Shown one piece after another: positions 20,269-28,346 of a stretch of 64,000 bases of DNA. The notes under the pieces are model-generated. The model had not been told where the DNA came from, did not search any database, and worked only from the letters and a program-made list of their open reading frames with translations. This stretch comes from Leptospiraceae bacterium. Its GTDB lineage: Bacteria > Spirochaetota > Leptospiria > Leptospirales > Leptospiraceae. The stretch is taken from NCBI GenBank assembly GCA_022402465.1, contig JAKRSH010000017.1, forward strand, positions 62,001 to 126,000, given 5' to 3'. Both the position numbers and the translations under genes were made by a program. Each line of letters opens with the position of its first letter. The stretch's first letter is position 1.

Positions 20269-21018
20269 ATGAAGGTAGGACTTGTTGAAAGCCTAAATGC
20301 ACGACCATTGACCTGGGGTTTTGAAAATAATCCTCTTATCGAGACTGTCTATGAAAGCCCTAAGGTTTTGAGTGAAATGCTAATAAGAGGTGAACTTGAT
20401 ACTGCCTTGATTTCCTCTGTAGAATGCCTTCGTAACCAAGATAAGCTATCCTACTCTCTGTCCTGTGGCGTTTGCACAAAAACATCTGTTCGATCTATTC
20501 TATTTTTTCATCATAAAATAGAGAAAGTAGACATATCTAAAATTTTAGTGGAGTCGGGCTCGCGAACCTCCGTTGCACTACTAGACCTTCTATTAATGAA
20601 GCAATATAAACGAAGGATAGATCTTATCCCCGAAGATCCTTCCATTATTAAAGGTCAATTATTGCAAGGCCAAGGTTCTCATCTCCTATTTGGAGACAAT
20701 GCTCTACTTGCTGAATATGATTCTTCAATTTACGAAGTATATGATTTAGCTGAATGGTGGAATCGGCTAACGGGCTTGTATTTTATTTTTGCTCTTTGGG
20801 CTTATCCCAAGGATAAATGGATTCAAGATTCTATTTTTTTAGAGAGCCTTGAATTTGGATTGGAGAATATCCAAGACATTATTGACCAAGAAAAACGTTT
20901 TCCCTCTAAATTTACATATAATTATTTAATGAAGGAATTATTCTATAAGCCTGAAGCAAAGAGCTTTCAAGGATTTTTGCAATTTGAAATTGAACTAAAG
21001 AAAATGGGAATATTATAA
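20269..21018 (+). CDS. mqnA: Chorismate dehydratase MqnA (futalosine menaquinone pathway)
   Basis: 249 residues. It removes water from chorismate to give 3-enolpyruvylbenzoate. The N-terminal VGLVESLNARPLTWG and ALISSVECLRN, and the later LFGDNALLAEY and DLAEWWNRLTGLYFIFALWA are typical of MqnA/MqnD-type periplasmic-binding-like folds; the NARPL pattern favours MqnA. TGGA lies just before the ATG. It is divergent from cheR. mqnC at 55832-56938 supports the same pathway. Confidence 0.88.
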   Translation: MKVGLVESLNARPLTWGFENNPLIETVYESPKVLSEMLIRGELDTALISSVECLRNQDKLSYSLSCGVCTKTSVRSILFFHHKIEKVDISKILVESGSRTSVALLDLLLMKQYKRRIDLIPEDPSIIKGQLLQGQGSHLLFGDNALLAEYDSSIYEVYDLAEWWNRLTGLYFIFALWAYPKDKWIQDSIFLESLEFGLENIQDIIDQEKRFPSKFTYNYLMKELFYKPEAKSFQGFLQFEIELKKMGIL

Positions 21019-21048
21019 AATTAAAATATTCTTAATTTTATTTCCCAT
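21004..21048. terminator. Long AT-rich inverted repeat between convergent genes
   Basis: TAAAATTAA (21016-21024) pairs perfectly with TTAATTTTA (21032-21040) across a 7-base loop; outside it ATGGGAA (21004-21010) pairs with TTCCCAT (21042-21048). It covers the ends of mqnA and of the convergent lipoprotein gene. A bidirectional terminator is likely, although no strong T-run follows. Confidence 0.4.
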
Positions 21049-21692
21049 AATTTTGAATTTCCCTGTGCTTCTAAGGAATCAGATAAAGGGTAAACATAAT
21101 TTAAACTTCCCAAATTAATTGTTCCCTTATTCGAATAGCATTCTGTATTCGAAGGAAAGAGTATCCGAAAATTCATTTTTCCTTCTTTAAGTAGCTTGCC
21201 TGTTTCATTGATTATTTTCTTCTCACCAACACTTGTGCTTTCTAGAAATTCACTTGAAAAAGATGGAAACTCTCTTTTAATAACTAAGGATTTACCTTTG
21301 AATTTTGTAATCATGTTACCAGGTAGCATTCTTTCTAATTCTGAAATTTCTTGAAAGTCTATCTTGTAGCTGACTTTTCCTTTGTTATCAAAAAAAGGTT
21401 CATCAAATTCTCCTTTTTCTAAAATTCTAAATTGATAGTCTCGAAGTTTGATTTTAGTTTTTCCCATGCCTTGGTTAATCTTCTCTTGGATGGCTGCTTC
21501 TTGCGTAGGCAGGAATCTAATCATAGAAGATTTCTTATCTTCTTTTAATGGAACTGAATATGTAATTTCTACAGTTCCAGAATAGCCTTTCTTGAAGATA
21601 ATCGTTTCTTCATAATCGAAACAATTGTAAATAGGAAGTATTGCGAATAGAATAAATGTTTTTAGTAGAAAAATAAATGATCTCGATTTCAC
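21021..21692 (-). CDS. Putative lipoprotein, function unknown
   Basis: 223 residues with a leptospiral-style type II signal peptide: a basic start, hydrophobic core FIFLLKTFILFAILP and a lipobox ending YNC at about residue 24. The Cys would be acylated and the protein anchored in a membrane after LspA cleavage. The rest is a beta-rich, Lys-rich domain with no motif I recognise. Translation starts at GTG 21692; no in-frame ATG precedes the signal peptide. Two bases separate it from the convergent mqnA. Confidence 0.7.
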   Translation of the reverse strand: MKSRSFIFLLKTFILFAILPIYNCFDYEETIIFKKGYSGTVEITYSVPLKEDKKSSMIRFLPTQEAAIQEKINQGMGKTKIKLRDYQFRILEKGEFDEPFFDNKGKVSYKIDFQEISELERMLPGNMITKFKGKSLVIKREFPSFSSEFLESTSVGEKKIINETGKLLKEGKMNFRILFPSNTECYSNKGTINLGSLNYVYPLSDSLEAQGNSKLWEIKLRIF

Positions 21693-21727
21693 TTTTAGAG
21701 TATCATTTCATGAGAAATTGTTGTCAA

Positions 21728-21755
21728 CAAAAAGAAAGGCTCTATTTCTAGAGCC
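21728..21755 (-). terminator. Rho-independent terminator of amt
   Basis: GGCTCTA (21738-21744) pairs with TAGAGCC (21749-21755) over a TTTC loop. Read on the minus strand, the hairpin is followed by TTTCTTTTTG. It lies about 35 bases past the amt stop. Confidence 0.75.
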
Positions 21756-21790
21756 CCTCTCCCATTCTAAGTTAGAATCTAAAGCGAATC

Positions 21791-23155
21791 TTATTTTGAA
21801 ATAGGATAAGCTTCGTTTCCGTGTTCTAGTAAATCTAGACCTTGGATTTCTTCTTCTTCAGATACTCTGAGTCCCATGATTAATTTGAGAACATAGAATA
21901 CTAAGTATGAAGTTCCGAAAGCCCAAACAAAGGCTACAAGAATTCCTATAATTTGGGTGATCAACTGACCAAAGCCATGACCGTAGAAAAGACCTGATTC
22001 AAGATTGAAGAGTCCAGCTGCTAAAGTTCCCCAAGCACCACAGACACCATGAACAGAAATTGCACCAACAGGATCGTCAACTTTTATCATGTCAAACATC
22101 AATACGCTGAAAACAACCAAAACACCTGCAATCAGTCCAATTAGAACAGAAGCTCCGATTGAAACCCCATCACAAGGAGCTGTAATTGCAACCAATCCTG
22201 CAAGGGCACCATTCAAGGTTAAACCAATATCCGGTTTTTTGTATTTAATCCAAGTTACTATCATTGCAGCAACAGCACCTGCAGCAGCAGCCATTTGAGT
22301 GTTGATTGCGATGAGTGCAAAATCCCCACCACCAACTGAGGTAGTAGATCCAGGGTTGAATCCAAACCAACCCAACCAAAGTATAAACACACCAAGAGCA
22401 GCCATAGCCATATTGTGACCAAGAATAGGAGTTACTTTTCCGTTTGCTTGGAATTTTCCAATTCTAGGACCAACTACGATAGCACCTGCAAGACCTGCCC
22501 AAGCACCAATCGAGTGAACTACAGTTGAACCAGCGAAATCTAAGAATCCCATATCCTCTAAGAATCCACCATAATTGTCTCCACCCCAAAGGCTTCCCCA
22601 TGCGAAGGATCCATATACTGGATAAATTACAGAAGTAATGATTATGGAAAATATTACGTAAGTAGCAAACTTCGTTCTTTCAGCCATTGCTCCCGAAACG
22701 ATAGTCGCAGCAGTCGCAGCGAAAACCATTTGAAAAATTAAGAACGAGTTACCCCAGTTTCCTTCACTTTCAATCAATGAATCTGCAAGTGAGGGCATAC
22801 CAAAACCTATACCTTCAAAGATAGGTGGACCAAACATAATGGAAAAACCAATTAGCCAGAAAGCTATCGAACCTAAGGAAAGGTCTGCAAGGTTTTTCAT
22901 TAAAATATTTACTACGTTTTTAGAACGAGTAAAACCTGCTTCTACATAAGCAAATCCAGCCTGCATGAAAAAGACTAAAAATGCAGCAATACAAGTCCAA
23001 AGCCAATCTGTTTCACTTCTAAGTGTTTCAACATCTGCTTTTAAACTCTCCAAAGTGACGGGTGCTTCTGCCTCAGCAGCACCAGCGGGTGCGTCTTGAG
23101 CATTCAACCCAGCCACAGCTAATAGAACAGCGAACGGGATTACGAATCTTAACAT
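21791..23155 (-). CDS. amt: Ammonium transporter (Amt)
   Basis: 454 residues. A cleavable signal peptide (to about residue 19, AGLNA) is followed by an Ala/Glu-rich exported segment and eleven hydrophobic helices. FMQAGFAYVEAGFTRSKN, the GSTVVHSIGAWAGL pore-His motif and ISVHGVCGAWGT with the second pore His are diagnostic of Amt/MEP channels. AAGGAG lies 8 bases before the ATG. No glnK/PII gene is adjacent, unlike the usual arrangement; the upstream neighbour is a PP2C-type regulator, 58 bases away on the same strand. Confidence 0.95.
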   Translation of the reverse strand: MLRFVIPFAVLLAVAGLNAQDAPAGAAEAEAPVTLESLKADVETLRSETDWLWTCIAAFLVFFMQAGFAYVEAGFTRSKNVVNILMKNLADLSLGSIAFWLIGFSIMFGPPIFEGIGFGMPSLADSLIESEGNWGNSFLIFQMVFAATAATIVSGAMAERTKFATYVIFSIIITSVIYPVYGSFAWGSLWGGDNYGGFLEDMGFLDFAGSTVVHSIGAWAGLAGAIVVGPRIGKFQANGKVTPILGHNMAMAALGVFILWLGWFGFNPGSTTSVGGGDFALIAINTQMAAAAGAVAAMIVTWIKYKKPDIGLTLNGALAGLVAITAPCDGVSIGASVLIGLIAGVLVVFSVLMFDMIKVDDPVGAISVHGVCGAWGTLAAGLFNLESGLFYGHGFGQLITQIIGILVAFVWAFGTSYLVFYVLKLIMGLRVSEEEEIQGLDLLEHGNEAYPISK

Positions 23156-23213
23156 TCTACTATTATCTCCTTTATTTTCCTTTTTATACTTCTTGTTTTA
23201 AATTGAATCCTTT

Positions 23214-25034
23214 TCATACAGCAGCCTTTTTGTTATTCTCTTCTAATTTTAAGAGAGAAATTTTTAAAGACTCATTATTCGGTGTGCTTTTGACGCCTTG
23301 TTGAAGTATCTTAATAGCTTTAGGTTTAGCATTCTCTTTAAGATAGCATCTTGCTAACAATAAGCTAGCTTTGGCAAATGAATGATCGCAAGATAAGGAT
23401 TTCTTTAGAGAGCGTTTTGCTTCATTTATTTTATTTGCCATATAATATGCTCTTCCTAGAAGAAAGTGAGCAATGGCAGTGTTCTCACCCGTTGTCTCTA
23501 TATATTCTTTAAAGAATTTAATGGACTCATCGAATTTCTCATCTCTGTAATGAATTTTACCTAAAAAGAGTAAATTATCTTTAAGAGAAGGATCTATACT
23601 ATAAGCCTTTAGTGCAAGTGCATACGCATCTTCTTCTTTCTTTTGAGTATTTGCTAATTTTGCTTGTTTGATATAAGGCAGGGCATCAATGATTGATTTA
23701 CTGCACTGAATCATAAGCATAGAAAGATCATCACCATTAGGAACTTCTCCTTTATGATCTTTAAATTTTTGTACAAAACGTTCTGAAAGATCTTTAATAA
23801 AAACTTTTTTATCACCTTTTTCTAGGACAGATTTTTCTGTTTTAAGCCATTCAATAACTTGATCAGTTCCTATTTCTTCTCTAGCGCTATTTTTTTGTTC
23901 TGCGAATCCATCGGTTAAAAGAACAAGAATATCACCAGGACTTAATTTACCTTGTTTTTCTTCGTAATCGTTTTTACGAACTTGAAGGATACCTAATGGA
24001 ACTCCTTTCGTATCCAGTTCGTCTACAATTCCAGTTGCTTCATTGATATGAAGCATTTTCTGGTGGCCAGCATTGATATAAGCATAAGTATAATCTGAGT
24101 AAATTCTAACAATAAAAGCTGTGAAGTAAGTTGATTCTGGCAGTTGGTCTCGTAAAGATTCACCTAATTCTTCCATTATCTCAGAGAGTCCTAGACCTGA
24201 TTGAACACACCTACGAAAATGGTGGTGGATAGCCATAGTCACAAGAGCTGCTGGTATTCCATGTCCAGAAACATCTATGTTAATAGCTGTTAAAGAATTA
24301 CCTTGTCGAACTACATCATAAAGATCTCCACTAACCTGTACCATAGGCTCATAGTAAGAACCAAAATATAAACCATTCCATGGTGATAGATCTTGTGGCA
24401 GAATTTGGGATTGAACATTTCTACCCATTCTCATATCCCATTCTAATTGATTTAAAACTGCAGCTTCTCTTGCACGTGCAGTCATAAGTCCTTCAATTAG
24501 TCTAACTCCCGATAAGGCTAAAGTCAATTGAGCACCTAATGCTTCTAAAATTTCTAAATCATCTACTATAAAGAAATTTTCAGTATCACTTTCTACTGCT
24601 AGAGTTCCTAAAACTTCATCTTTTTGGATCAAAGGAATACACATGACACATCTAGTAAGCTCCCCCTCGTCTGTATACTCAGGTGAAGCTTGCAAATCAT
24701 GAATAATCATAGGTTTTTTCTTATTAAACGTTAAACCTGAGTAGCCTTCATTTGATTTGAGATTTCTCCTTGGTGGCTTAGTATCTTTAATGAATTTAAC
24801 TGGTACTAAAAATTCACCATCATACAATCTAAGTGTGGAATTATCTGCTTCAAAAATTTCTCTACAAAGTGAAACGACCTTATCAAACAGATCTTCCTCT
24901 TTGTCAACATTCGCAAATTCTTTTGAAATATAGAGTAGAACAGCAATTTTATCTTTGTCTGTTAATCCACCGATTACCTTATTTTGGCCTCGGAAAGAAA
25001 CTACCTTTCGTTTTGAAATTTCAAAGTCTATCAT
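23214..25034 (-). CDS. GAF - PP2C (RsbU/SpoIIE) phosphatase - TPR regulator
   Basis: About 606 residues. A GAF domain (about 25-185: STLRLYDGEFLVPV, GTLAVESDT) is followed by a linker helix, then a SpoIIE/RsbU-type PP2C phosphatase (about 220-440) with SGDLYDVV, INIDVSGHGIPAAL, LLTDGFAEQKN and NGDDLSMLM, which retain the metal-binding Asp residues. Three or more TPR-like repeats (about 450-600) end the protein. ATG at 25034 is chosen for the AGGA 6 bases upstream. Such phosphatases dephosphorylate anti-sigma-factor antagonists. The target and the ligand of the GAF domain are unknown; the neighbouring amt gene hints at nitrogen but does not prove it. Confidence 0.88.
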   Translation of the reverse strand: MIDFEISKRKVVSFRGQNKVIGGLTDKDKIAVLLYISKEFANVDKEEDLFDKVVSLCREIFEADNSTLRLYDGEFLVPVKFIKDTKPPRRNLKSNEGYSGLTFNKKKPMIIHDLQASPEYTDEGELTRCVMCIPLIQKDEVLGTLAVESDTENFFIVDDLEILEALGAQLTLALSGVRLIEGLMTARAREAAVLNQLEWDMRMGRNVQSQILPQDLSPWNGLYFGSYYEPMVQVSGDLYDVVRQGNSLTAINIDVSGHGIPAALVTMAIHHHFRRCVQSGLGLSEIMEELGESLRDQLPESTYFTAFIVRIYSDYTYAYINAGHQKMLHINEATGIVDELDTKGVPLGILQVRKNDYEEKQGKLSPGDILVLLTDGFAEQKNSAREEIGTDQVIEWLKTEKSVLEKGDKKVFIKDLSERFVQKFKDHKGEVPNGDDLSMLMIQCSKSIIDALPYIKQAKLANTQKKEEDAYALALKAYSIDPSLKDNLLFLGKIHYRDEKFDESIKFFKEYIETTGENTAIAHFLLGRAYYMANKINEAKRSLKKSLSCDHSFAKASLLLARCYLKENAKPKAIKILQQGVKSTPNNESLKISLLKLEENNKKAAV

Positions 25035-25189
25035 ATAGATTCCTACTACAATCTTTGCAATTATCGTACCAAGCTTTGAATTGCTCTCAATTTGCACAAT
25101 TTTGCTTGTTGTCTAGGATTAACATGTTTATAATTTGAACAAAATTCAAATCCTGAGTATAAAATTTACGCTGAATGATCGCAAAGAGT

Positions 25190-25245
25190 ACAAAAAGTTT
25201 AGGCTTATGTCTTATTTCTTAGAATAAATCTAAATTTGTGCCTAA
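25190..25245 (-). terminator. Possible hairpin terminator of the outer-membrane protein gene
   Basis: TTAGGC (25199-25204) pairs with GCCTAA (25240-25245), with a nested TTAGA/TCTAA pair inside. On the minus strand the hairpin is followed by ACTTTTTG. The loop is long, so the call is weak. Confidence 0.25.
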
Positions 25246-26288
25246 TTTTTCCATTGGTAGGAGAGCGAAAATGATGCTAAAGTTTCTTTCTCTCTGGAAT
25301 CTCCTCTAGCTGTGAGAGCATAATCTAAGAGACCAAAATGGAAGGACAGTTTTTCGTAACCTAAATTGAGTTCTTCGGTCTCATTGGATAGCATCCAATG
25401 GTAGCTTGTACCTAGACTTAGACCAAGGGATCTTTTTAATCGACCATCTTGGTTGTAGATTCCCCCCCATTCATTGCCAAGTCTTAGGTCGAAATTTTCC
25501 CAAACAAAGTTTTTCTTTTGAATTGCATAAGATCCGGACCACTCTGCACCTAGCCCTCTTTCATAATCAGGAGTTACATCCTCATTGCTTGTGATCACCT
25601 GTGCATTTTCCCAGAACACTTTTCTAATCTCAGAATAAATGGACCAATCCGATTCAAAATGATACCCAATCCCCGCACTTGCAATCTCTGGCAGAGTTTC
25701 TTCTAATTTTTCTACCTCTTGGTAGTCTTCTCGCCTATATTTACCTAAGTATTGTACGGAGGAGCCTATAGACCAATTTCCTTTTGAAAATGCAATACTA
25801 GCAAAACCACTGATAGACCAAGGACTGAAGCTCTGAGCTCTTTGCAGACCACCAGCCCCTACACCTGCTGATATGGAAAAATATTCGAAGAACTGGTAAG
25901 ACAGTCCAAGATTTCCTTGGTTGAGATAGGACTTTTGGTTCCCAGGAAAATGATTTGAGGTCCTTTGGTTATAGATTCCCCAAATTGCTAATTCATTCGA
26001 ATAAGTATAGTTTCCTCCTAGTCCGCCTAGCTGTAGTGATGATTCTTGGTCTCCCATTTTTCCACCTTGGACACCTAAATCAGCTATTGAGAGGGAATCC
26101 AAATTAAGAAATCCAGGATTATTGTATAAGGAACTGACAGGATCCTTCCATCCAACTCCGAAAGATCCCAGTCCCATACTAATCGGATTATTGTAATTTG
26201 GTCGGGTAGGTACTTGTGCGTTGAGAGTTTCCAAAGAAATTGAAAGAAAACAAACTGAGATGAGGCTAAAAAAGAAATATTTAATCAT
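25242..26288 (-). CDS. Outer-membrane beta-barrel protein
   Basis: 348 residues. The signal peptide (1-24, ending LNAQ) is followed by PISMGLGSFGVGWKDPVSSLYNNPG, a pattern seen in PorV/UPF0164-like barrels where the gene product opens with a glycine- and asparagine-rich segment. The rest is a series of alternating hydrophobic strands with aromatic ends, finishing in FSLSYQWKN, an aromatic-rich last strand recognised by the BAM machine. The exact family and any transported substrate are not clear. It is divergent from the small gene at 26357. Confidence 0.72.
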   Translation of the reverse strand: MIKYFFFSLISVCFLSISLETLNAQVPTRPNYNNPISMGLGSFGVGWKDPVSSLYNNPGFLNLDSLSIADLGVQGGKMGDQESSLQLGGLGGNYTYSNELAIWGIYNQRTSNHFPGNQKSYLNQGNLGLSYQFFEYFSISAGVGAGGLQRAQSFSPWSISGFASIAFSKGNWSIGSSVQYLGKYRREDYQEVEKLEETLPEIASAGIGYHFESDWSIYSEIRKVFWENAQVITSNEDVTPDYERGLGAEWSGSYAIQKKNFVWENFDLRLGNEWGGIYNQDGRLKRSLGLSLGTSYHWMLSNETEELNLGYEKLSFHFGLLDYALTARGDSREKETLASFSLSYQWKN

Positions 26289-26356
26289 TTTACAGATAAA
26301 GAAGGAATAAGACCTTATCCTAAGGAAACTAAATGTTTCTTGGATGACAAGTATAA

Positions 26357-26776
26357 ATGAAAGGCAAAAGATTTACTTCCCCAGAGAAAAGATTCCATTT
26401 TATTTACCCCGAGGATTGGGAGACTTTGGTTGTAGAAGATATTCCTGCATTTTTTCATCCAGAAATGGGTGGAGTTTTACAGATTTATTCATTTGCTCAT
26501 AAAGTTGGAAATGTGGATTCTATGACTGAGCTTAAGAATTACATCTCAGTTCACGAAATTGAATTCAATGAAGAATTAGTAGCTACCTTCACAAATTCCG
26601 AAGGGACGAATATTCTATCCTGTGAATTTAAAAAAGATGATAGACATTGGTGCGTTTATGCCATCTCCAACCAAAACAAACTCCTAATTGCAACCTTTAA
26701 TTCTGATATCGATATTGATGATAAAACTTATAAAATTTTAGCTTCCATTATCTCCTCTGTTCAATTTTTAAAATAA
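26357..26776 (+). CDS. Small cytoplasmic protein, possibly PsbP/DUF3805-like
   Basis: 139 residues, no signal peptide or membrane segment. It starts FTSPEKRFHFIYPEDWE, the pattern of small PsbP-like/DUF3805 domains in which a conserved Tyr-Pro-x-x-Trp lies near the N-terminus. It ends with a strand-helix ILASIISSVQFL also typical of that fold. No catalytic residues are evident. It lies upstream of the AsmA-like gene, but a promoter-like sequence separates the two. Family assignment is from pattern only. Confidence 0.6.
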   Translation: MKGKRFTSPEKRFHFIYPEDWETLVVEDIPAFFHPEMGGVLQIYSFAHKVGNVDSMTELKNYISVHEIEFNEELVATFTNSEGTNILSCEFKKDDRHWCVYAISNQNKLLIATFNSDIDIDDKTYKILASIISSVQFLK

Positions 26777-26792
26777 GCAAATAGAAAATCTA

Positions 26793-26823
26793 TTGACTCT
26801 TTCTTAAATTCTGATGCTATATT
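26793..26823 (+). promoter_or_regulatory. Sigma70-type promoter with extended -10
   Basis: TTGACT (26793-26798) and TATATT (26818-26823) are 19 bases apart; the -10 is preceded by TGC, giving an extended -10 element. It lies about 30 bases before the AsmA-like start. Spacing is long but the extended -10 compensates. Confidence 0.45.
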
Positions 26824-26853
26824 AGGATATTTTTGAATTGGAGTAAAAAAGAA

Positions 26854-28290
26854 ATGAAGAAAATCGGAATCTATATAGGAGCTGCGGTATTAGGTCTATT
26901 ATTGATCATTATCATAGGTTTATCCTCGCTTAGCTCATTTATTACACCGCAATTTGTGGTTCAAAGTTTAGAATCAAGTCTAAATGCGCGTGTTAATGTA
27001 AAAGAAGTTAACATCAACTTATTTTCAGCTTTATCGGCAATTGAAGTAAAAGGAATCGAGCTTGGCTACAGAGACAGTGTTGCAGACAAAGGAACACCAT
27101 TAGAAGAAAGGCAGGCTATGAAGAGTCCAGTGATTCAGTTGGATTCAATAGATCTAGGATTAACATTAAGTGCTCTTCTAAAAAAAGAATTTCGTCTAGA
27201 TAAATTAATTATAAATTCACCAGATTTAACCTTGGTATTAAATGAGGATGGTTCTAATAATCTTTCTTCCCTTTTTAAACCTCCTGTGACTGTGAATGGA
27301 GGGCCTAACCCAAGTTTGACTCCAGAAGCACTTGAAGAAAGAAGAAAAGAAGAAGAACAAGCAAAGAGAGATGCAGATTCAGAGTCAAAAGAACCCTTTT
27401 CCATTAAGTCGATTCCTATTTCGATAAGTATGGGTGAGCTCGGAATAAAAGATGGCAATGTGAAAGTTGTAATGAAAAAAACAAAGCAAATCATCCAACT
27501 TAATGCTTTGAATCTAATTTTAAAAAATTTAGATATAGTGCCTGATGATTTAGAAAACCACAATTCTTTAAAATTGATTTTGAATACAGATTTAGGAGTA
27601 ATAGGAGCAAATGGAAAGGAGTCTTCGAAATTTTTATTAGATACTTCTGGTACAATTATACCTTTTGATGCTAAGACTGGACTAGTAAATACAGCAATTG
27701 TACATTCTGTTACAGTGAAAGAAGATAGTTACATAAGTGGTTTTGCTGTTTTCGATTCTTTAGCGGGTGAACTGCCTGCTCTTAAGAACTTAAATCTTAA
27801 AATGGATAAATTATCTCAGAAATCTACTCTGAAAAAGGATGTAACAACTAAGATAGGATATTCTAATGGACGAGTAAGCTTCAAAGATTCACCCATTTTT
27901 CCAACATCCAATTATGATCTTACTATAGTAGAAGGAACTTGGATTCAGATCACAAATTCTACTCATCTAATGAATGGTAAAATCATTTCTACTAAAGAAG
28001 AATCCGATAGAGCTATTTCACAAATTGATAAAGCACTGCAGGCTGGTTCCAAGGGTGGAGATACATCAGAAATGAAAAAGAAAATCTTTGGTGATTTACT
28101 AGAAGGGGATCGTGTTGCTCTGCCTTTTCAATCCAGTGGGAATATTAAATCACCTAATGTTGGATTAAAGATAAGTCTTCCTTCCCTAACTGATTTAATT
28201 TCGGGAGGAGCAAAGAAAGCAATCTCTGATGCAATCGATAAAAAGATTCCTGGAGCAGCAAAGGATGCCTTAAAAAGCTTTGGTTTTTAA
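26854..28290 (+). CDS. AsmA-family envelope protein
   Basis: About 478 residues. One N-terminal membrane helix (IGIYIGAAVLGLLLIIII) anchors a long, beta-rich, periplasmic domain that opens FVVQSLESSLNARVNVKEVNINLFSAL, the AsmA/TamB-type N-terminal pattern. A Glu/Lys-rich loop occurs around 150-180. The C-terminus has an amphipathic, Gly/Lys-rich segment (SGGAKKAISDAIDKKIPG). ATG at 26854 is chosen, with GGAG about 10 bases upstream; a TTG at 26833 would place that site inside the gene. AsmA-like proteins help move or organise lipids between membranes; the role here is inferred. Confidence 0.8.
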   Translation: MKKIGIYIGAAVLGLLLIIIIGLSSLSSFITPQFVVQSLESSLNARVNVKEVNINLFSALSAIEVKGIELGYRDSVADKGTPLEERQAMKSPVIQLDSIDLGLTLSALLKKEFRLDKLIINSPDLTLVLNEDGSNNLSSLFKPPVTVNGGPNPSLTPEALEERRKEEEQAKRDADSESKEPFSIKSIPISISMGELGIKDGNVKVVMKKTKQIIQLNALNLILKNLDIVPDDLENHNSLKLILNTDLGVIGANGKESSKFLLDTSGTIIPFDAKTGLVNTAIVHSVTVKEDSYISGFAVFDSLAGELPALKNLNLKMDKLSQKSTLKKDVTTKIGYSNGRVSFKDSPIFPTSNYDLTIVEGTWIQITNSTHLMNGKIISTKEESDRAISQIDKALQAGSKGGDTSEMKKKIFGDLLEGDRVALPFQSSGNIKSPNVGLKISLPSLTDLISGGAKKAISDAIDKKIPGAAKDALKSFGF

Positions 28291-28306
28291 AAAGTAAGAT
28301 GAAAAT

Positions 28307-28336
28307 ATTCTCCATAACAAGAAAGTTATGGAGAAT
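28307..28336. terminator. Perfect 12-bp inverted repeat between convergent genes
   Basis: ATTCTCCATAAC (28307-28318) pairs perfectly with GTTATGGAGAAT (28325-28336) over a 6-base loop. It lies between the convergent AsmA-like and typA stops. A bidirectional terminator is likely; the minus-strand side is followed by ATTTTCATCTT. Confidence 0.5.
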
Positions 28337-28346
28337 AGAGTGAGGA

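Noticed and set aside
27135-27563. A 142-codon open frame antisense to the AsmA-like gene
   Set aside because: It has no ribosome-binding site and shows only compositional bias from the complement of a Ser/Lys/Glu-rich gene.
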